Source: Leptolinea sp. HRD-7 (GTDB taxonomy: Bacteria > Chloroflexota > Anaerolineae > Anaerolineales > Anaerolineaceae). Taken from it: a DNA stretch of 64,000 nucleotides. Location: positions 3,194,001-3,258,000 of the forward strand of contig AP024710.1 of NCBI GenBank assembly GCA_024363285.1. Reading direction: 5' to 3'. A program made the position numbers and the translations under genes. The stretch's first letter is position 1, and the number at the start of each line of letters is the position of its first letter. The notes beneath the pieces are model-generated. The model did not search any database and had not been told where the DNA came from. It saw only the letters and a program-made list of their open reading frames with translations. Positions 1 to 7,527 of this stretch are shown here, one piece after another.

Positions 1-150
1 TGGATACTTATCCGGCTGGTACCGTATATTGGCGGTTTGGTGCTATTCATCTTTATGGTGATGGATAGTGAGGCAGGAGAAAATCAATATGGACCTAATC
101 CCAAAGGAAATGGATTACGGAAACAGATCGATGAATACCTCCATGGGTAA
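1..150 (+). CDS. DUF805 family membrane protein, C-terminal fragment
   Basis: The window opens inside a reading frame that ends at a TAA at 148-150. The 49 visible residues are one hydrophobic segment (about residues 5-21) followed by a short polar tail with the pattern E-N-Q-Y-G-P-N-P-K-G. That tail is the usual ending of DUF805 (YhaH-like) inner-membrane proteins of unknown function. The start lies outside the window. No obvious terminator follows; a separate promoter sits downstream at 185-212. Confidence 0.6.
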   Translation, partial: WILIRLVPYIGGLVLFIFMVMDSEAGENQYGPNPKGNGLRKQIDEYLHG

Positions 151-184
151 ATCGTTTCAAATATCAGTCTCAAAGGATAGATAA

Positions 185-212
185 TTGCATAATCCGGATA
201 TTGAAGTAAAAT
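185..212 (+). promoter_or_regulatory. Sigma-70-type promoter for the DUF4870-like gene
   Basis: TTGCAT at 185-190, a 16-base spacer and TAAAAT at 207-212. A transcript would start near 219 and carry the AAGGAG ribosome binding site at 235-240. Predicted from sequence only. Confidence 0.5.
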
Positions 213-248
213 TAAACTATCATTAATTCACATGAAGGAGATGCAAAG

Positions 249-584
249 ATGACTGATCAGGTTGTTATGCCCGGTGGCGAAGTCACCAGTGACGATAAAT
301 TATGGGGTCTGCTTTCATACCTGTTTACCCCTCTTATTCCCATCATTGTACTTTTGATGGAAGATAAGAAAGCCCGTCCCTATATTAAATATTGCGCTGT
401 TCAGGGCCTGGCTGTTGGTATTCTGATCGTTGTGATGGCTGCTCTCTCATTCACCATCATCACCGGTTGTATTGCCGCCATCCTCGGCATTTATGCCATT
501 TACCTGGCCATCAAAGCCTATCAGGGTGAATGGACCGTCATCCCCGTTGTCACCGATTTTTGCAAGAAACAGGGCTGGCTGTAA
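249..584 (+). CDS. DUF4870 / Tic20-like small membrane protein
   Basis: A 111-residue protein with a short polar N-terminus, a D-K-L-W-G-L-L-S-Y pattern opening a first membrane segment (about residues 18-36), a charged loop around residues 37-50 and two further hydrophobic stretches (about 50-70 and 72-90). This matches the DUF4870 (TMEM/Tic20-like) topology. The start is well supported by AAGGAG nine bases upstream. It has its own promoter and a strong terminator at 602-634, so it is probably monocistronic. The function of the family is unknown. Confidence 0.65.
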   Translation: MTDQVVMPGGEVTSDDKLWGLLSYLFTPLIPIIVLLMEDKKARPYIKYCAVQGLAVGILIVVMAALSFTIITGCIAAILGIYAIYLAIKAYQGEWTVIPVVTDFCKKQGWL

Positions 585-601
585 CTGGTAATGGAGTAAT
601 T

Positions 602-634
602 AACAGCCCGGTTTTGAATCGGGCTGTTTTTATT
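602..634 (+). terminator. Rho-independent terminator
   Basis: ACAGCCCG at 603-610 pairs with CGGGCTGT at 620-627, with a nine-base loop and a following T-run. It ends the plus-strand gene. The stop codon of the converging minus-strand gene (630-632) lies in its T-tract. Confidence 0.85.
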
Positions 635-1694
635 TAAATCGTTCCAATTGTGACCCACTGGCAGTATCTTGTACGCGCCAACCAGCATCTTCCATTTGTT
701 GGCGTAATTCATCAGCTTTCGTAAAATCACCTGCCTTGCGGGCAGTGTCACGAAGTTCAGCCAACTTCTTGATGTTTTCCGGGGGTTGTTCTCTGGGGCT
801 TTCTTGAAGGTCACGATCTAATATTAAAAGGTGGCGAATTACCTCAGGCCGGATTCCATCAAACACATCGAAAGACGTTGCAGAATAACCCGGATATGCT
901 AACGAAATAGTCTGACCGTTTTTGACGTCAGTTATTTCACCATCATGGTAAAGATGAACAAAACCTTTTCCATAAACTCTGGCAGTAAGAGTATCCGGTT
1001 CAATCCAAACTGATGTGTGTTCATCAATACCAAGGATATCCGGGGTGCCTTTCAGCAAAGCCCGCAATTCCGCGAAACGTTTCTCTCCGATAAAACAATG
1101 GCTGGTATCCAATTCATCACCACCCTGCGTGTTATTCCAATGAGGAATGATGACTAGATCGCGTCCATAATACTGAAAGAAATTCAATCCGGATTGCCAG
1201 TGAAGATCCATGCCGGCTTTAAAGATTTCATACACCGGCAGGGTTTGAGAACCGAACGCGATAGTCGCCGCGCTGGCCAGAACCAGCGCCGTCCCCGTTC
1301 TTTGCTTAACCTGAAGAATTTCATAGGCCAGACTGCCCTCAAGTTGACGTGCCGCGTACGTCGGACTGCCTGGTCCTAAAAAGATGACATTCGCGGAGTA
1401 CAACGGCTCCAGTATGGATTCATTGTCCGGGCTGAACAGACCGCCCCTCTTCCTTGCAGGTATGATGTCAATAACCGGATGGTAGTTTTGCAGGCGTTTC
1501 GAAAGATAGTCACCTACCCGGCCGGCAACCCGGTTGGAGTTTAATTCAAAGCCTGCCGGAGTCTCTATTATGGCTATGCGCAAATTGTCGCCGTAATGCT
1601 TCGCCAGCTTCTCAAAAATAACACCGCCCGTGGAAGATGTCTCACCCGAACCAATCAATATAACAGGGCCGTGCGTTCCTTTTTTATCCGTCAT
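630..1694 (-). CDS. Cyanophycinase/peptidase-S51-like hydrolase with a CysRS-like C-terminal tail
   Basis: 354 residues. Residues 1-270 look like the class-I glutamine-amidotransferase-like fold of cyanophycinase/peptidase E: a G-S-G-E-T turn near the N-terminus, a nucleophile-elbow-like L-A-S-A-A-T segment with Ser, and a G-I-D-E-H-T-S motif matching the G-I-D-E-x-T motif of cyanophycinases. The last about 45 residues (A-R-K-A-G-D-F-T-K-A-D-E-L-R) resemble the helical tail of cysteinyl-tRNA synthetases, so automated pipelines could mislabel it as CysRS. No synthetase catalytic domain is present. The open frame extends to a TTG at 1730, but I choose the ATG at 1694 because TACAAT lies six bases upstream, giving a leaderless transcript. 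Substrate unknown; the elbow differs from the usual G-x-S-A-G, so activity is uncertain. Confidence 0.6.
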   Translation of the reverse strand: MTDKKGTHGPVILIGSGETSSTGGVIFEKLAKHYGDNLRIAIIETPAGFELNSNRVAGRVGDYLSKRLQNYHPVIDIIPARKRGGLFSPDNESILEPLYSANVIFLGPGSPTYAARQLEGSLAYEILQVKQRTGTALVLASAATIAFGSQTLPVYEIFKAGMDLHWQSGLNFFQYYGRDLVIIPHWNNTQGGDELDTSHCFIGEKRFAELRALLKGTPDILGIDEHTSVWIEPDTLTARVYGKGFVHLYHDGEITDVKNGQTISLAYPGYSATSFDVFDGIRPEVIRHLLILDRDLQESPREQPPENIKKLAELRDTARKAGDFTKADELRQQMEDAGWRVQDTASGSQLERFK

Positions 1695-1700
1695 GCGATA

Positions 1701-1706
1701 ATTGTA
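1701..1706 (-). promoter_or_regulatory. -10 box for a leaderless start at 1694
   Basis: TACAAT on the minus strand with six bases to the ATG, so transcription would start at or within one base of the A of ATG. I see no Shine-Dalgarno sequence. A weak TTGTAC lies 18 bases further upstream. Confidence 0.4.
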
Positions 1707-1779
1707 CTTGCCTGAACTATCTTTGTACAATCAGGATGGTTCTCATTCAGTATATGTACAATGATATGGGAGTTTATCT

Positions 1780-2142
1780 GTGAAAGAGTTACAGGAAGCA
1801 GGCAATCACTGGCAAGAAGTGGAATCAGAACTCAATACGGCGCGTTTGGCCCGTTCGCAAGGAAACGAAGGCAAAGCACGAGTATGTGCCCGCCGGGCTG
1901 CCGGAAAAGCCTTAAACGCGGTCGGAGTGTCCTCTGGACCTCCTCTGGCAGCCATCAGGTTTTTTCTTGAAACGCAATCAATGCCTGATGAAGTACGCGT
2001 TGCCTGCACCCACTTAATTGCCACTGTTAATGATAGTTACCAAATGGACGATGGGATTGATCTGATCGCAGATGCCGAAATGATCTGGTATTACGTCAAC
2101 TCAGCCGTCTTCTTATCCAAAAAACACGGAATAATAAGGTAG
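1780..2142 (+). CDS. Small HEPN-like protein
   Basis: 120 residues, mostly predicted alpha-helical and soluble. The segment around residues 20-45 (R-S-Q-G-N-E-G-K-A-R-V-C-A-R-R-A-A-G-K-A) has the flavour of HEPN four-helix proteins, and a Y-Y-V-N-S-A-V helix lies near the C-terminus. I do not see the catalytic R-x4-6-H motif of HEPN RNases, so any nuclease role is doubtful. The GTG start at 1780 is supported by GGGAG at 1768-1772; the overlapping frame beginning at 1761 is spurious. A glutaredoxin gene follows nine bases after the stop, probably in the same transcript. Function unknown. Confidence 0.5.
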   Translation: MKELQEAGNHWQEVESELNTARLARSQGNEGKARVCARRAAGKALNAVGVSSGPPLAAIRFFLETQSMPDEVRVACTHLIATVNDSYQMDDGIDLIADAEMIWYYVNSAVFLSKKHGIIR

Positions 2143-2151
2143 AATAATTTT

Positions 2152-2418
2152 ATGGACAATCTGATAATAATTTATGGAACCAGTTGGTGCGGCGGCACCC
2201 GCCGCGCCAGGCGGATTTTTGATGATAATAAAATCCCATATAAATGGATTGACATCGATGAAGACCGGGAGGCCCGTAATTTTGTTGAAAAGACAAACAA
2301 CGGTTTTCGTAGTGTGCCAACCATTATTTTCCCCGATGGTTCCATAATGGTAGAGCCCGATGACGCGGAACTCGCTGAAAAACTCGGCGTCCCCAAACCT
2401 CGTTCGCTTTTTTATTAA
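2152..2418 (+). CDS. Glutaredoxin-like (mycoredoxin-type) protein
   Basis: 88 residues with a thioredoxin-fold layout: beta strand I-I-I-Y-G, the active-site turn S-W-C-G-G-T, a helix with R-R-A-R-R, the I-D-I-D-E strand, the cis-proline V-P-T motif near residue 56, and the P-D-G-S strand. It probably reduces low-molecular-weight mixed disulfides in the cytoplasm. The second active-site position, normally Cys in C-x-x-C, is Thr here, so it would act as a monothiol enzyme. The upstream gene ends nine bases before. AAGG at 2136-2139 is a weak ribosome site, and TAGAAT at 2140-2145 could be a local -10. The converging gene ends only one base away. Confidence 0.75.
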   Translation: MDNLIIIYGTSWCGGTRRARRIFDDNKIPYKWIDIDEDREARNFVEKTNNGFRSVPTIIFPDGSIMVEPDDAELAEKLGVPKPRSLFY

Positions 2419-2419
2419 C

Positions 2420-2662
2420 TCAGGCTTTTCCTGATCGTCCGAAAATTAAAGACAAAACAAACAAAATTAACCCACCCGAAAAGAGAGCGACGGAAAGAAT
2501 TAATATTGTTTTGAACTGTTTGCGTGTCTCTACAGTGGTTTGAGGCACGGTAATTAATCGCCTTTTCAAGGTTTGGACAAATTCAGGATTTGCCTGTCGG
2601 GGACTTAATAATTGTCCTAAATGGACTTCAAAATCGCTTAAATCGTTCATTTGAATTTCCAT
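2420..2662 (-). CDS. Small single-pass membrane protein, third gene of the sigma-factor operon
   Basis: 80 residues with a soluble acidic N-terminus followed by N-P-E-F-V-Q-T-L-K-R-R-L, a pattern seen before the membrane segment in small anti-sigma-like proteins of this phylum. One strong membrane helix (about residues 50-72) and a short basic tail follow. The longest frame starts with a TTG at 2677 overlapping the degV stop, but TAAGGA lies just before the ATG at 2662, which I prefer. Position behind an ECF sigma factor suggests an anti-sigma or membrane-tether role; this is inference, since no zinc-binding H-x3-C-x2-C anti-sigma motif is present. Confidence 0.55.
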   Translation of the reverse strand: MEIQMNDLSDFEVHLGQLLSPRQANPEFVQTLKRRLITVPQTTVETRKQFKTILILSVALFSGGLILFVLSLIFGRSGKA

Positions 2663-2673
2663 CCAATCCTTAC

Positions 2674-3525
2674 TCAATAACTGATTGCGTCAGGGTAGGC
2701 GACGATGCCTATCGTACCAGGTCCGAGAGAAGCGGCCACAGGAACAGCCATCTCTGAAACCACAACCTCACGGCAGGTGAACCGTTCTCGAGCCATGCTG
2801 ACAAGTTCAAGAGAGGCGGCAGCCGCGTTCGCATGGACTATTGCAAGGTGCACTGGATTCTTGCCGATTTGTTTCTCGGTAATTTGTATAACACGTAAAA
2901 TAGCGTTGCCCCGGGATTTTTCTGTATCAACCGTCTCTAACAGGCCATTTTTCAGTACGACCACAGGTTTAGTATTCATAAACGCGCCAAATAAACCCTG
3001 TGACACAGTCACCTTTCCACTGGCACGGGCGAAATCCATTGTATCCAGAGTGAATACCACTGACATCTGTTTTTGTATGGCATTCATCTGATTGGCCATA
3101 GCCTGAATGTTGTAGCCGGTCATTTCCATGATGCGGGCTTCGCGGCACATGAAACCCATCGCTATCGAGGCAGCGTTAGAATCATACGGCGTAACGTTGA
3201 TATCGTTACGAATCTCTCGGGCGGCCTGTTCCACCAGAGAATAAATGCCGGATAATTTGCTGGAGGCATGGATTGAAATGACCTTATCACCTTTTTTCGC
3301 GATTGACCGGTAAAAATCTACAATGGCGTTTGTGGATGGCAATGAAACCCTGGGAATCGATCGATTTTGTTCAATAATTTGATAAAACCGGGCCGGAGTA
3401 AAATCGGCTCCAGTTTGATAATTTTGATTCCCTATCCGTACTGTCAACGGCAGCACATGGATCTGGTATTTCTGAGCCCAACCCGGGGGTAATTCGGCTG
3501 TTCCGTCAGTCACGATGTGAATCAT
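2674..3525 (-). CDS. DegV family fatty-acid-binding protein
   Basis: 283 residues with the family hallmarks: N-terminal I-V-T-D-G-T-A-E-L-P, a S-L-P-S-T-N-A segment where many members have S-Q-P-S, I-H-A-S-S-K-L-S-G-I-Y around residue 90, and the C-terminal G-P-G-T-I-G-I-V-A-Y. DegV/FakB proteins bind a fatty acid between two alpha/beta domains; in Firmicutes FakB hands it to FakA kinase. No fakA is visible here. The start ATG overlaps the sigma-factor stop by four bases (ATGA) and has GGAG upstream, so translation is coupled. Ligand and partner in this organism are unknown. Confidence 0.85.
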   Translation of the reverse strand: MIHIVTDGTAELPPGWAQKYQIHVLPLTVRIGNQNYQTGADFTPARFYQIIEQNRSIPRVSLPSTNAIVDFYRSIAKKGDKVISIHASSKLSGIYSLVEQAAREIRNDINVTPYDSNAASIAMGFMCREARIMEMTGYNIQAMANQMNAIQKQMSVVFTLDTMDFARASGKVTVSQGLFGAFMNTKPVVVLKNGLLETVDTEKSRGNAILRVIQITEKQIGKNPVHLAIVHANAAAASLELVSMARERFTCREVVVSEMAVPVAASLGPGTIGIVAYPDAISY

Positions 3526-4079
3526 TCTTGCTCCAGGATTTTGTTGAGTTCCGCCCGTAATTCCAGCAATGTCCTGTGATACAGACTCTTGATCGCTCCT
3601 TCACTCTTTGACATGATCACAGCGATCTCAGCATTGGACAGTTGTTGAACAAATTTCAATACGATCAACTGTTGACGTTCCGGTGACAATTTTTTTATTA
3701 CCAGGATCAGCCGTTCAACCTCCTGATTGTTGACCATCTCGCGTTCTGGATGGTCTCCCGGCATCACCAGATCTGGCTGGTCATCCAGAGCCACTTCCTG
3801 GCGCCGGCCGTTATCACGGTGCCAGTTGGCAACCAGATTGTGAGCAATCCGGTAAAGCCAGGCAGAAAAAGGTATGCCTTTTTGGGTATATCGGGAGATG
3901 TGTCCGAGAGCGCGTTGGAAAACCCGAGCAGTCAGGTCTTCCGCGTCAGTTATATTGCCTGTACGGTAATAAATATAACTGAAAATTCGATTTACATAAA
4001 GCTCATACAGGAAACTGAACGCGTCTCCATCACCCTGAATGGCACGATCCAGCGCATTGTCTTCAGTTAAGTCAGCCAT
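3522..4079 (-). CDS. ECF-type RNA polymerase sigma factor
   Basis: 185 residues. Region 2 covers about residues 20-90 (F-S-F-L-Y-E-L-Y-V-N-R-I-F-S-Y, then D-A-E-D-L-T-A-R-V-F and the F-S-A-W-L-Y-R-I-A-H-N motif). Region 4 covers about 120-180 (L-S-P-E-R-Q-Q-L-I-V-L-K-F and a helix-turn-helix around N-A-E-I-A-V-I-M-S-K-S-E-G-A-I-K-S). No region 3, no extra C-terminal domain. It leads a tightly coupled three-gene operon with degV and a small membrane protein. A TATAGT-like -10 (4107-4112, minus strand) is flanked by AAGGAT/ATCCTT inverted arms (4094-4099 and 4121-4126), which may be an autoregulatory site. Confidence 0.9.
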   Translation of the reverse strand: MADLTEDNALDRAIQGDGDAFSFLYELYVNRIFSYIYYRTGNITDAEDLTARVFQRALGHISRYTQKGIPFSAWLYRIAHNLVANWHRDNGRRQEVALDDQPDLVMPGDHPEREMVNNQEVERLILVIKKLSPERQQLIVLKFVQQLSNAEIAVIMSKSEGAIKSLYHRTLLELRAELNKILEQE

Positions 4080-4093
4080 GAGAAGAAAGTCCT

Positions 4094-4126
4094 AAGGATT
4101 TCATTAACTATAACCCGGATATCCTT
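4094..4126 (-). promoter_or_regulatory. Putative sigma-operon promoter with flanking inverted repeat
   Basis: TATAGT on the minus strand (4107-4112) lies between AAGGAT (4094-4099) and ATCCTT (4121-4126). A second short palindrome GGATATCC spans 4118-4125. No convincing -35 was found. Confidence 0.35.
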
Positions 4127-4143
4127 CTATGGTTACAGGTTCC

Positions 4144-6561
4144 TTACCGGATTTCGAGCGCTTTCTGTACAGCCCTGTATGCATTAACCATACCATGTCC
4201 GCTGGCGAAAGCCGGTTGTCCAGAGAGAGTTACACACTCTGGTACTGATCCGGTATACGGATCTGCCGTCTCATTCAAAATTTCACGGGTTAGATCAATA
4301 TTACCGATCAATTTAGGGTTGGCTGACCACATCAATGCCACCACGCCAACCACATGCGGACCAGCCATAGATGTACCTCCGGCGGAATAATAGGTGGAAC
4401 TCGGGTATGATGAGACCACATCCACTCCCGGAGCAACAATATCCGGTTTCACCCGGTGACTGCCATCCACCTCCACTGGCCCGAGACTGCTGAACCCGGC
4501 CAGATTTCCTTGAATATCCACCGCGCCTACGGTGTACACATCTTCATAGATCGCCAGTGGATCCTGCACAGTGGAGCAACCACCGTAACCCGAATTGCCC
4601 GCGGATGCCACAACAAATACGCCTGCCGTTCGCAAGGCAGATACAGCCGGTAAATAGGTTTCCGGGTCACAGCCTTCCACAACAGGGCAACCCCAGGAGT
4701 TATTCAATACATGGGCTCCTTTTTCTGGTTTACCGTCAGTGAAAGGATTCCCATCCTGCGGGAAAGGCGCCAGCATGAATTGCATACAATCGAGATAATA
4801 TCCAGGGTTACCCAGGTTACGCGCCAAGTTGACACAGCCGATCCATTGAGCTTTTGGCGCAACGCCTGTTGTCACCCCGGCGATTGTTCCCATTGTGTGA
4901 GTACCATGGCCGCCGATATCCACCGGAGATTTTGAACCATTCCAGGGATCAAACCAGTTGAAATCATTAGAACCATCAACTTTTCCCCGGTATTGTGCCG
5001 CGATCTGTGGATGATCACCCTGAACGCCTGAATCCGATTGCCCGATGATAATCCCTTCGCCAGATACACCCAATTCATCATGCACACGGTCGGCCCCAAT
5101 CGCCGTAATTCCCCATGGAGTTTTGTCCAAATCATTCATTTCACCCCTGGCAACCGGAATCGGATCTTTTAGCGGGCGCAATATCGGGCTGTCAAGTACG
5201 CGGTCAACATCAGGTCGGGCAGATATTTCGGCACGCAGAATCGGATCGGCATCCAGTTCTATCGCATTAACCAGATAATACGGACGGTATGAGATTTGGC
5301 GGCTGTCTAACCAGGCCCGAATATCTTTCTGAGATTCTTCGGCATTTTTAACCAGAGCGGTATAAACAGCTTTCCTGCGTTCCATCGCATCCGTCAGTTT
5401 CTTTTCGTTCGAGAGGTCAGTCTGCTCTTTCAAGATGACAAAGATTTTTTCACCATAGAATCCCGGCGTTCCCTGGCTGATAAACAATCCGATCAGACCT
5501 GCCCACACAACAATAAAAACGCCGAACATCATGGCAGCACGGTTAATACCCTTGGTAGAGTAATGTCGGCGAAGGATTAACCCAACCATAACGAAAAGTG
5601 AAAGAAGAAACCCAATGCCGGCGGCTTTTGCAGCAACCCCAAATAATTCACCGTTGCTGCTTGAAATGACCAGAGAAAGTTCATCGGGATCAATCATCAA
5701 GATAGGCCATAAGAAACCCAGCGCGGCCAGAGTTCCGGCTGCCATTTTGGCCGGTAGAGATGAGATACCGTCTCGATTGATCGCGAGGGCGGCAATACCA
5801 AACCCCATAGGCAGCATTGAAACCAGAAGAAGCCATCCATTTCCGTTCTGATCGACCGCTGTAGTAAGAATCAATATGGAAAGCGATAATACCCAGCCGG
5901 CGGCACCCAACCTGTGGTCTTCAGGTTTGGAATTCACATCACCTGTCATACCCACCAGCATCGGTCCAGCCGCGAAGATCAACGCCACGCCAAGTCCGAT
6001 TGAAACCAGAAGTGCCAGCAAAATATCGGTTACCGAGCCTAAAGCCCCCCACATCACCCAGGGAATACCGGGAATAGCACCAGCAGCCAGGCCGGTGAAA
6101 ATCATTTCTGTCAGCGAATCGCCGAGGCTCGGGTTGTTGAGTGTATTCTTGTTGCGCAAAAATAGCATCACAATGATAAATACAGCCAGCCCGGCTATCT
6201 GAAAAGAGGCAGTCAGTTGCCAGTTGGTGATAAATGGCCAATGTGACGGAGCCAGCAGCATCACTAAAATAGAAATATTTCGGAGAACCTGTATACGGGC
6301 ACGCCCGACCGGTTCTTTAACCAGCCGCTCCGCGATGATCAAGGGAACGAATAGAAGCAATCCAAACCCAAGGGTAAACATCCAGCGGATATTGGGAATT
6401 TTGAACGATCCTTCAAAAATGGCTTGAACCAGTGAAAAATTCACCGTTTGCAGAATCAACGTGGTGACAATGACATAAAGGGAAAAAACAATAAGCGCCG
6501 CTGTTCCTGAACACCCGGCGGATGTTTGTTGTTTGGGTTGATCGAATGTTGTTGATTCCAT
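4144..6561 (-). CDS. Polytopic membrane protein fused to a subtilisin-like (S8) serine protease
   Basis: 805 residues. The N-terminal half (about 15-370) is a chain of roughly ten or more hydrophobic helices. Next comes a soluble region (about 375-485) resembling an I9-type propeptide. Residues 490-805 form an S8 domain with the complete set of residues: Asp510 (S-D-S-G-V), His552 (G-G-H-G-T-H), oxyanion Asn656 (A-S-A-G-N-S-G) and Ser731 (G-G-T-S-M-A-G-P-H). Subtilases are usually secreted; here the catalytic domain would be tethered to a membrane bundle. I choose the ATG at 6561 over the upstream ATG at 6597: a GAGG site precedes it and a TATAAT box (6596-6601, minus strand) overlaps the longer start. 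Natural targets unknown. Confidence 0.8.
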   Translation of the reverse strand: MESTTFDQPKQQTSAGCSGTAALIVFSLYVIVTTLILQTVNFSLVQAIFEGSFKIPNIRWMFTLGFGLLLFVPLIIAERLVKEPVGRARIQVLRNISILVMLLAPSHWPFITNWQLTASFQIAGLAVFIIVMLFLRNKNTLNNPSLGDSLTEMIFTGLAAGAIPGIPWVMWGALGSVTDILLALLVSIGLGVALIFAAGPMLVGMTGDVNSKPEDHRLGAAGWVLSLSILILTTAVDQNGNGWLLLVSMLPMGFGIAALAINRDGISSLPAKMAAGTLAALGFLWPILMIDPDELSLVISSSNGELFGVAAKAAGIGFLLSLFVMVGLILRRHYSTKGINRAAMMFGVFIVVWAGLIGLFISQGTPGFYGEKIFVILKEQTDLSNEKKLTDAMERRKAVYTALVKNAEESQKDIRAWLDSRQISYRPYYLVNAIELDADPILRAEISARPDVDRVLDSPILRPLKDPIPVARGEMNDLDKTPWGITAIGADRVHDELGVSGEGIIIGQSDSGVQGDHPQIAAQYRGKVDGSNDFNWFDPWNGSKSPVDIGGHGTHTMGTIAGVTTGVAPKAQWIGCVNLARNLGNPGYYLDCMQFMLAPFPQDGNPFTDGKPEKGAHVLNNSWGCPVVEGCDPETYLPAVSALRTAGVFVVASAGNSGYGGCSTVQDPLAIYEDVYTVGAVDIQGNLAGFSSLGPVEVDGSHRVKPDIVAPGVDVVSSYPSSTYYSAGGTSMAGPHVVGVVALMWSANPKLIGNIDLTREILNETADPYTGSVPECVTLSGQPAFASGHGMVNAYRAVQKALEIR

Positions 6562-6636
6562 TAAAACCTCATCAGAATGGATATAATTATCAGGCATTAT
6601 AGCGCATCTCTATTCCAGATAATTTTGGGAGGCTCC

Positions 6637-7473
6637 GTGATCTGGACCGAAGGTTATTCCGAAATTGACCAACACAGGGTGTACCATCAGGAATGGGCTG
6701 TGGATGACAGACCACAGGCCAGAGTATTACTGGTCCATGGATTAGGGGAACATTCCGGAAGATACCAGCATGTAGGCGAATTTTTTACCCGGGCCGGTAT
6801 CAATCTGACAGGATTCGATCTGCTAGGGCACGGCAAATCTGACGGTCAACGCGGCCACGCGGAAAGTTTTGATGTTTTTTGCCGCGAGATCGATTTTTTT
6901 CTCAACGATCTGGTTTCCAGAGAACCATTAATACCTGTCTTTCTATATGGTCACAGTTTGGGCGGTTTGATCACATTGTATTACTCTTTGCTAAGAAAAC
7001 CGCAGAACATTAAAGGAGTGGTATGTACATCTCCGGGGTTAAAACCGGGTTACCCGATTCCCGCCTGGAAAACATTCTTCGGAAATCTGTTATATAAAAT
7101 CGCCCCGCGATTCACAATGGATAACGGATTGCCTCTGGAATACATCTCTCACGATAAGAACATTGTCGCCGCGTATAAAGCTGACCCGCTGAATCATCCA
7201 GGCATCTCAGCTCGCATGGGTATGGACCTTATCCGCAATGGTCTGATCGTAAGCAGTAAAGCTCATGAAATGATGCTTCCGTTATTACTTATGGTCGGAA
7301 GCGCAGATCAACTGGTAGACCCACAGGCCGTGATTGAATTTGGAACGAAATCCAATCACAATACTACTCTGAAAGTATGGGATGATGGCTTCCATGAACT
7401 GCACAACGAAACCTTCAAAACAGAAGTCCTGATAACCATAACGGATTGGATCAAAAAAACAGCTTCCGGATGA
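6637..7473 (+). CDS. Alpha/beta hydrolase, monoacylglycerol-lipase/lysophospholipase type
   Basis: 278 residues with a complete triad: Ser107 in Y-G-H-S-L-G-G, Asp224 in G-S-A-D-Q-L-V-D and His253 in D-G-F-H-E-L-H-N-E. The oxyanion strand is V-H-G-L-G-E-H-S-G-R-Y, and G-F-D-L-L-G-H-G-K-S-D-G follows, as in the Hydrolase_4/monoacylglycerol lipase group. It probably cleaves acylglycerols or lysophospholipids in the cytoplasm. A longer frame begins at 6577, but GGGAGG at 6627-6632 directly precedes the GTG at 6637, so the first 20 codons of that frame are not coding. It is transcribed divergently from the membrane subtilase. Confidence 0.85.
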   Translation: MIWTEGYSEIDQHRVYHQEWAVDDRPQARVLLVHGLGEHSGRYQHVGEFFTRAGINLTGFDLLGHGKSDGQRGHAESFDVFCREIDFFLNDLVSREPLIPVFLYGHSLGGLITLYYSLLRKPQNIKGVVCTSPGLKPGYPIPAWKTFFGNLLYKIAPRFTMDNGLPLEYISHDKNIVAAYKADPLNHPGISARMGMDLIRNGLIVSSKAHEMMLPLLLMVGSADQLVDPQAVIEFGTKSNHNTTLKVWDDGFHELHNETFKTEVLITITDWIKKTASG

Positions 7474-7492
7474 AATTCAGGGAAGATTATTC

Positions 7493-7521
7493 TTGACCTT
7501 AATCCGTCAATTACTTACAAT
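7493..7521 (+). promoter_or_regulatory. Strong sigma-70 promoter upstream of the GlyA-GcvT fusion
   Basis: TTGACC at 7493-7498, a 17-base spacer and TACAAT at 7516-7521. Expected transcription start is near 7528, leaving a leader of about 168 bases before the ATG at 7696. Confidence 0.75.
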
Positions 7522-7527
7522 CGAAAT

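Noticed and set aside
6577..6636. Extra 20 N-terminal residues of the alpha/beta hydrolase
   Set aside because: GGGAGG directly precedes the GTG at 6637, and the longer frame overlaps the divergent gene's promoter and start.
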